64,000 bases of DNA from Aurifilum marmelostoma (lineage: Eukaryota; Ascomycota; Sordariomycetes; Diaporthales; Cryphonectriaceae): contig JAMXSV010000008.1 in the NCBI GenBank assembly GCA_027559495.1, positions 1,736,001 through 1,800,000 of the forward strand, written 5' to 3'. Every line of letters begins with the position of its first letter. Position 1 is the stretch's first letter. The notes under the pieces are model-generated. The model searched no databases and had not been told where the DNA came from. It saw only the letters and a list, made by a program, of their open reading frames with translations. Both the position numbers and the translations under genes were made by a program. This document shows positions 22,157 to 34,997 of the stretch, one piece after another.

Positions 22157-23788
22157 GGTAGATGGTGAGAAAGAAGAAGTGTGAATGATGTGTCTGTTCT
22201 CTTTCTTTTCCTGTTGAGAGGCACTGGTAGTCAGCAGTCGAGTGATGATGATTCCGCGGTGGCGAGCTTCTCTGACTTTTTCTCCTCGCCTTGAGCATGT
22301 GAACGCACACACAACAATTTAAAGGGCGCGTCATCCTGCAACCCCTCCCCCATCCCTCAATAAATATTCACGAGCTTGATCAAAGGTGACTTGCTGTCCT
22401 CTTCGGAATGACGCTCCGTGTTTCCCGTTTGGGAGCATCACGGATCGGAAGTCGGCAGGGGGCCTGCGTGACAGATCCCGAACGAGATGCACACAGGCAG
22501 AATGAAGATGTCAAATGCAAGGTTGTAATATATGGTACTACACACATATATCCACACTACCATGGTATGTTCGAAACCCACTACTGAACCAAACACACCA
22601 GGTAGACACTGGAGCATTGAAGACGTATGTGTTGGAGCGTGCCATTCTGCAGGGTGAGGTTTCGTTTTCTCGGGCTACTTAATTAAGAGCATGGCCTGTC
22701 GCATTGTTCTCGAGAGTCACAAATTAATTGCTTCATGACTGATCGCTTCCTATAGAACTCTTTTGGGATCCGATCCCCTTCCGCAGTACATCGAACACGT
22801 TGCTATAAGAGGGAGAGCAATGTCCCCCAGGACCAAACCCCAGGATCGTATCACTTTTCCGACCTTTCTTTTTCTCATCTTTGAACGAGTGTCTACAAGA
22901 ACACGACTCCTCGATTGAAGAGTCCTGAACACAATTCCAGGTGAGGGTCATATCACCCATCTTGTCACTATCATACACAATTAATATCTCTTGCCTTTTC
23001 CCTCTCTTTAATCATCCTGCCTTGTCCTCTGCCTGACCGTTACTAACCCTAACCCTGTATATTCCAGAACCTTTTTTTCTGCATGCAGGGGCGGGCCGCG
23101 TCTCCACCAAGGGTTCACCCACCCCCACCTGCCTAACCGTTCACGTCGTCCATCATTATCACCTCCTCGCCTCAAAAATCATTCGACTCCTCGAGCAAGA
23201 GAACAGAATGCAACACCGCAGACCCGCGAGGCCATCATCACTCCCCCGATCGACGTCGTCCCTACCACCCAAACACCCTAATGACTGAAGAGACTTGACA
23301 CAAATCAATTTCGCTCCCGACAACTCAAAGAAGGAAAGAAGAAAAAAAAAAACGAAGAGAAAAAAAAGAGTCTCGACTAGTATAGCACTGACTCGGCGGG
23401 TCCGGCCGAGGATTGCGCCATGAAGAATTTGCGGTCCATTACGCGAAAAAAAATTGGGCCATAGGCTATGATATTGTGTGATGGCGGCGTTGTTCACCAT
23501 GAGCAACTGTGTGGCTGCGATGGCGAAAGACAAGGAAGAAGAAGAAGAAGAAGAAGAAGAAGAAGAAAAAAAAAAAAAAACAGAAGAAAAAGTAAACGCT
23601 ATCACAGGGGTCACTACATTTTATAAGGTTACCACCCCTCGTGGCATGACAATCAGGTACCGTTCCTCCTTGCGATACTCTCACAATCCATCACCAACGA
23701 CCTGCTTCTCATTACGCAAGGCCGGGCCAGCTTTTACTCACTCACCCCAGCCACACAGAGAGAGTATCAACATCGTTGTCCCTTCACG
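22157..23788. other. Divergent intergenic region before the amino-acid permease
   Basis: Promoters of the KDEL-protein gene (left) and the permease (right). It contains a telomere-like TAACCCTAACCCT at 23044-23056 and a GAA/A-rich tract at 23535-23580. No gene recognised. Confidence 0.45.
23535..23580. repeat. (GAA)n followed by an A-tract
   Basis: About ten GAA triplets run into 15 adenines, some 200 bp upstream of the permease ATG. Confidence 0.9.
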
Positions 23789-25696
23789 ATGGCCGCCTCT
23801 AATCCCACGGCCGTCCGGGGCACGCCTCAGAACAATGACATCGAGAAGGAGGCCGTCCACTCAGATCCGGGCTTCGTGTCTGACACCAAGCCCGATATAG
23901 CCCCGCCGCAGCTCAACGTCGGTGGGCACGCCAACGTCCAGCGTCAGCTGCGGAGCTTCCACATCACCATGATCGGCTTCTGCAGCGGCATCGGGACGGG
24001 TCTGTTCATCGGAGCCGGCAGCGCCTACGCCAAGGCCGGCCCGGCGGGTCTGCTCATCGCATACTGCATCGTCGGCCTCGTCCTCTGGTGTGTCATGCAG
24101 AGCATCGCCGAGCTGGCCACCCTGATCCCCACCGCCGGCAGCTTCCCCCACTGGGCCACGCGCTTCATCGACCCTAGCGTCGGCTTCTCTCTGGCCATCA
24201 GCTATGGCTACTGCTACACCATCGCCATTGCCAGCGAGTGCTCTGCTGCTGCTGTGCTGGTCTCGTACTGGACAGACATCTCGCCTGCCGTCGTCATCAC
24301 CATCAGTCTCGCACTGATCCTGCTCATCAACCTGCTGAGTGTCAGGTTCTACGGAGACAGTGAGGTCCTCACCGGTGCCATCAAGGTATGTTTGTTGAAG
24401 TGATGGATGGTGGACGGGAAGCCTGGCTGAGGAAAGAAGGAGAGAAAAAGAAAAAAAGAAGACAAGAATGGCAAGGGGGGGCTCACATTCACTGACCTTG
24501 TCAACTAGGTTCTCTGCTTCTTTGGCCTCGTGCTTGTGGCCATCGTCATCACTGCAGGCGGAGGTCCCAAGGGTGACCCCATCGGCTTCTACTACTGGTA
24601 TAGTCCCGGCGCCTGGACAAACTACAACGGCATCACCGGCTCTACAGGCCACTTCCTCGGCGTCCTGTCCGCCCTGGTCAACGCATCCTTCAGCTTCATC
24701 GGCGTCGAGACGGTCGTCATCTCCGCGGGCGAGTCCGCCCACCCCCACCGCGACATCCCCAAGGCCGCCAAGCGCGTGACTCTCCGCATCGGCTTCTTCT
24801 ACATCCTCGGCGCCCTCCTGATCGGCATGATTGTCGACCCCAACAACCCGAACCTGGTCAGCGGCACGGGCAACGCAAAGTCCAGCCCCTGGGTCATCGC
24901 CATCCAGCAGGCCGGCATCACCGTGCTGCCCAGCATCGTCAACGCCTGCATCCTCGTCTCCGCCTGGTCCGCCGGCAACTCGTACTGCTGGGTCGGCAGC
25001 CGCATGATCCTCGCCATGACCACCGACCGCCAGCTGCCCCAGTTCTTCGGCAAGACCTGGAGCAACGGTGTCCCCTGGGTGGCCGTCATCACCGCCTGGC
25101 TGTTTGGCCCCCTGGCCTACCTCAGTCTCGGCACCGGCGGGCCCTCCCAGGCCTTCAACTGGCTGCTGAACCTGAGCACCGTCGCCGGTCTCATCGCCTG
25201 GGCCACCCTGTGTTTCTGCTATATCCGCTTCCACGCCGCCGTCAAGGCCCAGGGCATCTCGCGCGATTCCTTCCCCTGGAAGGCTCCTCTCCAGCCCTAC
25301 GCCGCCTGGTTCGGCTTCATCGGGGCAACAATCATCACTTTTATTTCTGGCTTCTCCGTGTTTCTGCATGGCAACTGGTCCACCTCTAGCTTTGTGGCGT
25401 CATACGTGGGTATTCCCATCTTTATCGTGCCCATCATCGCCTGGAAGCTGTGGCACAAGACCAAGGTGAGTCTGATTCTCGATCTTTCCTTCATTCATAT
25501 CCCATGACAGATCACTCTGGGAAGTAACAGACTTTGTGCTAACTCTGTTTCGTCATCACAGTTCCTTCGTGCTCACGAGATCGATCTCTGGTCTGGACGG
25601 TTGTACGAGCCAGCCAACAACGATGTTTCTTCTTCTAGCGATCAGGGACAACGGCGTTTGAGTCTTTGGAGGCGTTTCCTGGTTTTCCTCTTCTAA
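23789..25696 (+). CDS. Amino-acid permease, APC superfamily (YAT type)
   Basis: Exons 23789-24385, 24509-25465 and 25562-25696 (introns 123 and 96 nt) give 562 aa. A hydrophilic cytosolic N-terminus of about 55 residues precedes RSFHITMIGFCSGIGTGLF, the TM1 signature of fungal amino-acid permeases (unwound Gly-rich helix that binds the substrate backbone). It continues with GSAYAKAGPAGLLIAY (TM2), ELATLIPTAGSFPHWATRFIDPS (TM3), SFSFIGVETVVISAGESAHPHRDIPKA (TM6 and following loop), SAGNSYCWVGSR and TDRQLPQFFGKT. Twelve membrane segments and the family's usual length. It likely imports amino acids by proton symport at the plasma membrane; specificity is not readable. Exon 3 encodes the short cytosolic tail (FLRAHEIDLWSGR...). 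The antisense strand has a 502-aa ORF that is only a composition shadow. Confidence 0.92.
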
Positions 25697-28600
25697 AGAA
25701 AAAGGGCTTTTCATTATTGGGGATGACAAGGGCGGAACCCTTGTAGGCGCAGTGTTGACTTTTTGGGTTTAATTTCTTCTCTTACAAGACGTTTAGAAAG
25801 ATTTCTGTGGTTCTCTTTTGTGAACCACTACAGCAATGACAGCTAAAAGATTCCTGTCCCATCTTGTTTGTTTCTCTTTGTTTCACCGCCTCTGTGTGCA
25901 ATTGTCTTTTGATTGGGAAAAAGTTTGGTGGCAACTTTCGCTATATGACTACACACGACCCCGTCCAGAACAGACGTGGATATATCGACCACGCCATGGC
26001 CAGGCCATTCACTGGCCGATGCTGAGTCTGAGATGTGAGAGTTGAGAGTATCGGAACACGGTATGGCCTACAAGAGCAGAACCAGATATCAGTGCAAGAT
26101 TGGCCTTCTCAGCACACAGGGTGCTACTATGCTTGGACGTGGCAGGGGACTCGGACGACAGGCCAATGCGAACCCAAGTCTTGTGTGGCGGAAGGGCTTC
26201 ATTGCTCATCATCTCTAGTAGGGAGGGGTCTACCGAACGCAGCTCCGGAGAGAGCCTGCCACAGCACCGCTCAGACACCAGACTCGACGACGACAAGATC
26301 AGACCAAGAAGCCTAAAAGCGAGGTGGCCAACCGACGTGTGCTCCCCGTGCCAGGCAACAACAGCCTGAAGAGAACCGGGCAAGAGGATGCAAACATGAA
26401 AGGAGGCTCCGTTGTGAGCCTTGCGTGGTCACATCCAAGGTTCATACAGCCAGCACAAGAGCAAGCCAAGACCAATAACCCCCTTCACACACCACCACCA
26501 CCACCACACACACACACAGATTGCCATCGCCACAGGAAGCAGAAAAAGACAATATAACCTTATCTCAACCCCAGGCGAAGCGGCCCGCGAAACCAATCCC
26601 AGGCTGGGCGGGAGAGACTACTATCTACCACTACTGCACGCCGAAACCGAAGCAGGAACGACAAGAAACCACTATGGGCGCCACGAACCGCTTCTATCAA
26701 TCTGTTCTCTCTCCTGTCTGTTTGGGTAAGGCTTGGTCCAGGGGAAGGTCTAATTTTTCCGGTGTGCGGTTGTCAAGGCGCCGGCCGCCAAGCGGATAGT
26801 GAGAGCAAATATCATCTCGGACGGTAGCCCCGTAGCTTTGCTTTCGGCCGAGCCTTCTCCGGAGGGAGAAGGGGGAGGGGGGGGAGAGAGTTCTCGGTCA
26901 AGAGGGTGTGCATGTTAATATCCTGGGGAATTCAGAGCCAAGGACCCCTACTGGCTCGCTTTTGGAGGAGACAGGCTGTGATGGGGGAAGAAAAGCTTGG
27001 CTTTTTCCTTAACGTGTGGAATGAGATCCGATAGCGAGGCAATGATTGGGAGGGTTTCTATTGAGGAGGGTACATTGCAACAGCATTGGTGCGGACTAGT
27101 CCCATGTGGTAATTAATGCAATGCTGCCTAGTCCTGTAGGGGCACAATGATGGTGTGTGAGTGGTCGTCTGCGGCTTACAAGCTGGAGGGAAATAAGAAA
27201 ACATCGGAAGCAGACGAGACCATAAGATCTACCATCCGACTGGGCTTGACTTGAGAGTTGCAGCAGTTCACACCACCTATCTTGCTTTCCCAAGCTTCAA
27301 CCAACTGGGTAACTTCTTTGAGATGACGGAGTTTTGGGCCTCCGCACGATAGCTCGGACTCACTACTGCAGTGCTACACGGCATAGCTCTCCTCTTTTCT
27401 GCTCTGCTCTTAGAGGTCCTGCCGCTGCATTTCCTCGTAATCCCGGTGTGTTCCCACCCACGACCAGTGTCTCAGCGCCACACGGAGGAGGATAGGCGCT
27501 GGGGCCTCACAGCCGAGTGAGGATAGACACGTGCCTGTATATATGCAACGGCGTCGTGGAATAGGACACAACGCCCTGGCCAGAAGAAGTAAAAGCAAAA
27601 CGAATGAAACGCGGCTCGCTCTGCCGCGGGATCAGCACCGGACCCTGAGGCTTGCAGTAGCCACAATACAACGTGGCCAGAGAGAGGAACTGTGGCTGCC
27701 CGGTAAGACAACGCTAGCATTGTGCCGCGGGAAGTGAGTATTCCCCGTTTATGTCTCGACAGGGCAAGTCATGTAATGTATCGGTATCAGCTGGGGGTAT
27801 TGTGCAGCGGAGGGTCCAACTCCAGAGCCTACACCACGGATAAGAAGAGCACCCAGTCGTTGGGCAAAACTAGCAGGGCCTGAGGGTGTGATGCGATATA
27901 CGATCATACCATAGCCCAGCCCTCTCAGCCGCCTCCGAGCCATCTCTCTCCCCCATCAATGACTTCTGGGTTGCAAAAATAAAACACAAGATAGTCACAA
28001 CGTTAGGCTCGACTCGCTTGTCCGCAATAAGCCGCGGGAAGGCGTCAGACGCGGGCGACAGGGACGCGTGGCCGTAATCTCGGGACAGTATCGTGCATCT
28101 TTCTTAAGGGGGACGGGGCCGCATGGCAGCGCATAAAGATCCAGCAATTTAGTGAGCAGGGTGCTGGTCAATAGGGCGGCGCCACCAGCCAGTCGGGACC
28201 AAAGCTGAACCCCTGGCAGCGCCAGCGGTGCCGCGGCGCCTCCCACGTCGTCGACGTCGTACCACCAACAAAGCTTCTTCTGTTTTTTTCTCAACGGTCT
28301 CGTGCGACGGCGCAGCACTGTCTTGCTATTCATAGTCCTTGGGCGGCCCGGCTCGAAGGCGCAAAATAGAGGAAGCATCGGTCAGCCAGTTGGAAAGGCG
28401 GCTAAAGGTTAAGACGAAGTCGCAGGCAAGAAACGGCGCCTGTAACAGTTGTGCAGTATACACTTTCTGCATGCTTGTTTGTGGTTGCTTTTCCTGTCGA
28501 CCACGGGCGCTCTCCTCTGCAGGCTTAGCTCTGAACGTTGATGGATGTCTGAGACACAAAAGTGTCATATATCCTGTCCTGAAAAAGAAGCCAACGTCTC

Positions 28601-31600
28601 TTCTCTGAACGGTACTCCTGCCAAGCAAACGGATGTATCGGCACCGGCTGCGCCCGCAGACGAACCACCCCCTCCCCTACAGGCGCCAAAGCTGCAGCAG
28701 GGAGACGAGGAAGCTATGGCGTGATGGTCGATCTGACCGGCGCCGTCCAGATACCGGTATCAAGGCGCGCTAGGAGAGGGGGAGACGGAGGAGAAGGCAA
28801 GTCAGCCCGTCGCAGATGAAGAAAAGGTCTGACAATGGCGTGGCGCATCTTTTTTACATGAAAGGCTTCGATCTGCGTGCATGTGAGGGAGGAAGGCAGG
28901 AAGGAGTGAGAGGCTCACTCTCTTCCGGGAATCGGTATGATGTTCGTTTAAGGTTAAAGCTAACTCAACCAGGCTCCTGGGGTGTGGCAGACCCTGTGAG
29001 CACGCGTTATTGCACACCTGCACAGGGGGAAGGAGGGAGGAGGGGGGAGGGGGGAGGGGGGCGGCGCCAATGTCGGGTTGCCCCTGACCTAAGCGAGATC
29101 CGCCACCTGCGCACACTGTGCTGTACAGTGACACTGCTGTAGACAGCAGGTTGTGTGCGGGACCCATCAAACCACCCATTTTCAGGGCCTGCACACCCTA
29201 GCAAACAGCAGCAGGAGGGCACTATGGAACCACCAACACCCGTAAGACCAATAATTTAAGGGGCGGACAGGCAATAAATGTTCACTCTAGACGGGTAGTA
29301 CGGTCAGCAGCCAGGGGGGGGAAACGAAAAGGAAAAAAGAACCCATCCTCAACCTTTCCTAGCCAGACGGACGGACTTCGAGACGCCTTGCATACCCACC
29401 AACCAAGGAGAAAAATAAAAAAAAGGGGGGGGGGGGAGGACGAGCCCTGAGGGCAGAGCGGGAAGACGAGCCGGAGTGCCAAGCAGTCCGACCGTCCTCA
29501 TGATCGTCCCATCTCCTTCGCTGTGTATTAAAGTGTACCATGTAGGAGGAGGGGGGAAAAAAAAAGGAAGAGAAAAACCCTTCAAACCCAGACGTGGGCC
29601 CGCCGAGGCTACCGTAAACCAGGTTTGGAGTCGACGCCCGCTTCCTCCTCGAGAAGAGAGAAAGCGTAGAAGATAATCTCCAGGGGTCACCTTTGTACAA
29701 GGAAAAAAAGAGGGGGCATGCTCCACATGAAGGGGCGGCTCCGCAGAAGGCCTGGATTGGGCGTCTCTCTCTTGCTGCTTGCTTGCCTGCTTTGCTTTGC
29801 TCGTGCCTCCTCTATCGGTCGTGTGATGGTGAAGTTATTCACTAAATAAATGTTCATGCCGAGTGTGGGTTTTTTCTTTTGTCTCAGATGATTTAGTATA
29901 ACAAGTACGCGTAACCAATCGTGCAAGTGTCGGCTGGCGCAATTGTCACTGAGAAGCACGGCAGCAGTCATGACAGACTGAATCTGATCCAGGGGCTGTT
30001 CTTCTTCCTCTTCCTCTTCATCATGGTTTTTTTTTTTTTTTTTTTTTTTTTGGGTGACCCTTTTTTCCCGTCGTGCAATTCCTCCTCGTCCTGCTCCAAC
30101 TCTCACGTATCAACGGACCGTCTGCCATTCGGGGGATGACAGTGACAGGCAGCAGCAAGCGGTACACTTAGTGCCACGGAGCTTCCGCCCTGCTCGACAA
30201 GTGGCGTTGTCGATCGCGTCTTGGCAGCTTCATTGGGGCCTTGGCTGACAAGTCCACAGGGCCGGTGAAAGGAGGGGGAAGGAGAAGAAGAAGGAAGGAG
30301 GGAGTAGATGGTGGAAAGGAGGACCAAGCGGTCGGATTGAGACGGGAATACGCTCGAGGGGCGATGCCTTTTTTTCTTTTTTTCTTCTTCTTTTTTCCCA
30401 CCAGGATAATGGTAGTAGTATTGGCACTGTAGCATCTTAATCTTTTTTTTTTTCTTCTTTTTTTTCTGGGTTGAATCTTGGTTTGTTACCTCGCTGTCAC
30501 CACACCAGCACCACCACCGCTACCACCACAGCAGGCACATGACACTGTGGTACAAAGCATGGTACCTGTCAGGTCAGATCCGACCCGTGTTTGGGGGTCT
30601 GCACGGGAGGACAGACCAGACCGCACCGAGCTTCCAAAGTTAGAGGTGGCCACCCAGAGGGGCGGCAGGCCCTGAAACAAACCATATGCCCTTGGCTTAT
30701 CTGAGGATCTACATCTTACGCTTAACACAGAAACCTGACATGGAGAGCTGCACGCACAGCGCGCGCCCTGAATGCTCCTGGTCCTCCTTCCGTGATGGTT
30801 TTGGTGTGCCCTGGATTCGTCGCAGAGGGGAGGGGGATGGCGAGAGCCTCCCTCACCCTGCCAGTGGGAAGGTCTTAACTCCGCTCGCGGGCGGAATGCG
30901 ACGGCAGTGGGTTGCGATATGGCTTACTAGGTAGATTAAGAAAAATACAGTTGTCGATCTCCGAGCCCAGCTTGCAGGGCACCCTGATGGGGGACCCTCC
31001 CGGAGCCTGTATGCACGATGCCAAAAGCGGGGATCCAATCACTCTTTTGTTCTCTTCCCTAGAGGACCCCTGGAGGCTCTTCTCCAGTTGGGCTGAGAAG
31101 GGGCGGAGGAGGAGGAGGGCTGTCCAGGTGGGTAGGATCGTGTGTGTGTATGTGTGTGTGTATCTTTTTGAGGGCTGGGTAACAATCCATCAATCAACCA
31201 TCCGTTTCAATGCATGAGGTGGGTGAGCAATCTGAAGCGATATGTCGGACGTCGAAGCGGAACGGGCTCGTGTTGAGGACGGAATGAATCTTAATAATAT
31301 GACTATTACTATTCTTGCAGCAAAGCGAGGGCCGTATTTTGCGATGATGTTTCCAAGTTGAGCCCTCCCAATTCAAGAAAAACAAACCTGCGACATCATC
31401 TCATGTTCTCCAGAGTACATTGCAATGCAGTACAAACATACAACACACAAGTACACAATGTATCATTTTGATTCCCCTGCGCTGACGTGGGTTGACTTGG
31501 CCCTGTGCCTGCGCTCTCCCCCCTTCCGGGGCCCTCCTCCTCCTGAGGCGCTGAGTCGGTTTCCTCACAAGCCGCTCTTGGCATTAGACAAGTTTTGGGA

Positions 31601-33300
31601 GCAGCCTACAGAGCAAACCCTTGAAGCGCCCAGATCTTACCACCCCCCCCCCCTGCGGAGAATCGCATGTGGTCGCGCCTTTGCTGCGAAAAATGACGAC
31701 AGCCCCAGCTGGTGCCCACTAAGGCGGACCCGACGGGGCGGGGGTTGTTTTCTTTACTTGAGTCTTCACACAGTAAGTAGCTGCATGCAGCAGACACCTG
31801 CACACCTGTGGATGAGGTCACCCATGGGGCAAGTATGACCCCCCCCCCCCGACCCGCTCACGAGAAAGGAAACAAAGGAAGCAAGCTGTGCAGCGCGGTC
31901 AGACAATAGAACTGTCAGTGACAGCGCAACAGCTACCAAATACGTGTAGATTACTTGAGCAACAGTGGTCCCTGGTGGGCCTGTTTGCATGGCCTAGATC
32001 CATCTCGGAGATGCGCACTGTCAGGATTAGTGACCAGGAGGTGGAAGTACTTGAAAAAAAAAAAAAAAAAATCGAGAGGAGAAACGGAGATCAATCAGTA
32101 GCGACTAGGGGGGTTGGGTGTGGTGGTGCGGAAAGCTGAGAAGAGAAAGGAGCGCAAGCACAGTGGTATTTTACTTGGTATCTTTTCTCTTTCCATTCTG
32201 TCCTCCAATCACCTGGCAGGACTTCCGTAGACCCCCTCGTCCCGCGGCCCAGGAGGTTGCAGAGCCAATCTCGCCATCCAGGGTTGTATATGCAGGCCGT
32301 CAGCCGGGTATGGCATGGGCCCTGAGCTGCTGGGATGTTTCTGATGGGGGGTAGCCCAAAACTGCATAGTCCACAGTATGCTGTGTTTTATCACGTACAG
32401 TATCTGGCTGTGCATCTCTCTCTTTGAGAGAGAGAGAGAGTGTGTGTGTGTATTTAGAAGTAACAAACAGCGAATCCAGTTCTCTTTTTGCGACCAACCC
32501 ACCCCACCCCCGGTCCCGTACACCCCATATCGCCTCATCTCCCTGGTCTCCGAGGGGCCACACCGGGCTGGGCAGGTGCCTGCATCTCTTGTGTCACTCT
32601 CTGTTACTGCTCCTCCGGCCCGTCCTGAGGCAATGCTTTGCTGTCTGTGTGCGTGTGTGTGCGTGTGTATGTTCTCCAGATAATCATCTTTCTCTAATTT
32701 TGAGCGACCCAGTCACAGGCCATTTTCGTAGACCAACCCCCCGGCCCACACATGCTTGATCACAAGGAGGGGGGGGAGGGGACGGGGAGGGATCGTCCCC
32801 TATACGAAAAGCACAACCTGAACCTGGTGTTCCAACACACACATCTGCCACCCGATCCCTTATCTATCGTACTGCCTCTCCTTCTTTTTAATCTTTTCGT
32901 CTTCCCAACCCGCCTAGACTCCGACCCCGAGTCATACCTCTTTCCAATTCCTTTCCTTTCCTTCCTTCCCTGTGTCGTCGTCGTCGTCGTCGTCGCCTTC
33001 GTCGTCTTCGTCGTTTGTTGCCCGTGCGTCCTCCTTCTTGGGTTTCTAGGACAAAGAAGAAAAAAAAAAAAGGGTTCACCAACTACCCTTCATATCCTAG
33101 CGGGCGACCCAGGCGCGCTTCCGCATCGACACTCGTTTCTTCTAGCGTGAGGCTGTCTTTTCGAGAACTTCATTTAGTATTATTACGCTCTCTTGCGCTT
33201 GTGTGCCTTTCTCCTCTTCTATATATCTTCGTCAGCCACAAGCGGTCAATATACCCCTTCCGTGAGCTTTTGTTATTACTTTTCTGGTCTGTTCTTCAAC
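25697..33300. other. 7.6-kb gene-free, simple-sequence-rich interval
   Basis: No ORF on either strand shows family resemblance or sustained codon structure. The stretch is full of mono- and short-repeat tracts: ACC/CA near 26487-26518, G/A runs near 26873-26890 and 29029-29060, poly-G near 29426-29437, T26 at about 30026-30051, T/C blocks near 30370-30467, CT/GT near 32419-32451, and (GTC)n at 32973-33014. Alternating purine- and pyrimidine-rich segments suggest regulatory DNA or a long non-coding transcript. The final 400 bp are pyrimidine-rich and probably form the promoter/5'UTR of the acyltransferase gene. Confidence 0.5.
32973..33014. repeat. (GTC)n triplet repeat, imperfect at its end
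   Basis: Eight perfect GTC units followed by GCC/TTC-interrupted ones, in the presumed promoter or 5'UTR of the acyltransferase-3 gene. Confidence 0.85.
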
Positions 33301-33449
33301 ATGGCGATCGGAAAGGAAGGAAATGTCAAATGGGTGGATGTGAGTACTAGCTTTCGTCCTCTCACCTCTCTAATCTCGAGTCTCGATGCATGCAGACACG
33401 GCTGGGAGCAGCAGCAGTAGTGTGGTGGTGATCATCAGTCATGAGAAGC

Positions 33450-33481
<32 letters not shown>

Positions 33482-34974
33482 GGAGGAAGAAGAAGAAGAC
33501 TCACAATCGAACCTACACTACTACAGCCTTTGCCTGCTCCGTCGACCTCATCTCCTATCTCTGTCTCTCTGTGTGTTTGTGTGGCTGACCTGACGATGTT
33601 TGCTTGTTCCAGGGCCTGCGAGGAATCGCATCATCACTGGTCGTGGTAAAACATGTCACAATCGCGTGGTTCCCATACATCATGTGGCCTGCGCCAGGGC
33701 CTGAGGACCTGCCCGTCCTGCTCGAGAGGCCATACTTCCGCGTCTTCTTCCAGGGCCGCATCGGCGTCGCCATCTTCTCCTTCGTCACCGGTTACGTCTG
33801 CTGCCTCAAGCCCATCAAGCTGTTCCACCAGGGCAACCACGACAAGGCCTTTGCGGCCATCGCCAAGTCCGCCATCCGCCGCGTGCCCCGTCTCGTACTT
33901 CCCGTCGCCATCGTTCTGGTCCTGTCCTGCCTGGCCGCCCAGCTCGGCGCCTTCGAGGTGGCCAAACACAGCGACGGCTGGGGCCTGGACGTGACCAGCC
34001 CCGAGTACTACCCCAACTGGCTGGACGCCTTCTGGACGCTGATCCGCGACGAGGTGCGCGTGTGGACCTTTGGCCAGAGCGTGTACGGCGCCGAGCTGTG
34101 GACCATGATGCCCATCCTCAAGGGCGCCTTCTGGGTGTACGTGTACCTGCTGGCGACGGCCTACGTGCAGCAGCGGTACCGCATGATGATCGCCCTCTTC
34201 CTCGCCATGTTCCGCTACTGCGCCAACGACCCCTTCTTCGGCATGCAGTTCTTCTTCGGCGCCTTCATGGCCGACCTGCAGAACCCCATCTCCGAGGGGC
34301 CCCCCGTCGTCGCCTTCCTCGCCCCCCACAAGTCCCACATGAAGTGGCTGCGCATGTTCGGCTCCGTCGCCTTCCTCGCCGTCGGCTTCTTCATCGCCTC
34401 CCTGCCCGACGACCACTACGACTACCAGGCCTGGTCCCAGGGCCTGTACGAGTTCATGCGCGCCATCCTGCCCCGCAACCCCGACTTCCCCCGCTTCTCG
34501 TCCGGCCTCGGCCTCGACCTGATCGTCGTCGGCCTGCACTTCTCCACCACGTCCCGCAACATCCTGTCCAGCAAGCCCTTCATCTGGCTCGGCCGCATGT
34601 CCTTCGCCGTCTACCTGCTGCACAACCAGATCCTCCGCTCCGTCCTCTGCTGGATGGTCTACGGCTTCAGCCTGCCCGAGCAGCCCACCGACGTGCAGGA
34701 CCCGGAGACGGGCGAGTGGTTCACCCCCGAGACCCCACGCCTGCAGTTCCCCGGGGCGGGGCGCCTGTTCATGGTGCTGCCCGTGTACTGGTTCCTCGTG
34801 TACGGCGCGGCGTGGCTGTGGACGACATATGTGGACGCCTGGTGCGCAAAGATGACGGAGAAGATGGTGGGCAAGATCAAGGAGGACGATGGAAGGGAGA
34901 AGGCTGAGCCGCTGCTCCCTCTCGCCGCGCCTGCTCCTGTCGTGCACGACGAGGTGCCGGCACCAGCGCGATGA
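33301..34974 (+). CDS. Acyltransferase-3 family integral membrane protein
   Basis: Exon 1 33301-33339 (13 codons, MAIGKEGNVKWVD) and exon 2 33613-34974 join across a 273-nt intron (gtgagt..ttccag) to give 466 aa. The junction creates VDGLRGIASSLVVVKH, the N-terminal signature of the acyltransferase-3 (OafA/YrhL-like) family, with the expected catalytic His. Further family landmarks are GRIGVAIFSFVTGYV, ELWTMMPILKGAFWVY, FFFGAFMADL and WLGRMSFAVYLLHNQIL. About ten membrane segments. Such proteins O-acylate sugars, polysaccharides or small molecules; the acceptor is unknown. The intron is purine-rich (GAG/GAA blocks), and codon usage in exon 2 is extremely C-ending, which suggests high expression. 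A GT microsatellite begins two bases after the stop codon. Confidence 0.9.
33451..33499. repeat. (GAG)/(GAA) purine repeat inside the acyltransferase intron
   Basis: Nearly pure purine triplet tract in the 273-nt intron; explains its unusual length. Confidence 0.9.
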
Positions 34975-34976
34975 GC

Positions 34977-34996
34977 GTGTGTGTGTGTGTGTGTGT
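34977..34996. repeat. (GT)10 microsatellite at the start of the 3'UTR
   Basis: Dinucleotide repeat directly after the TGA of the acyltransferase gene. Confidence 0.9.
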
Positions 34997-34997
34997 G

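Noticed and set aside
23861..25369. 502-aa minus-strand ORF opposite the amino-acid permease
   Set aside because: Gly/Asp/Glu-rich low-complexity translation caused by the strong C-ending codon bias of the permease; no domain, no splice logic.
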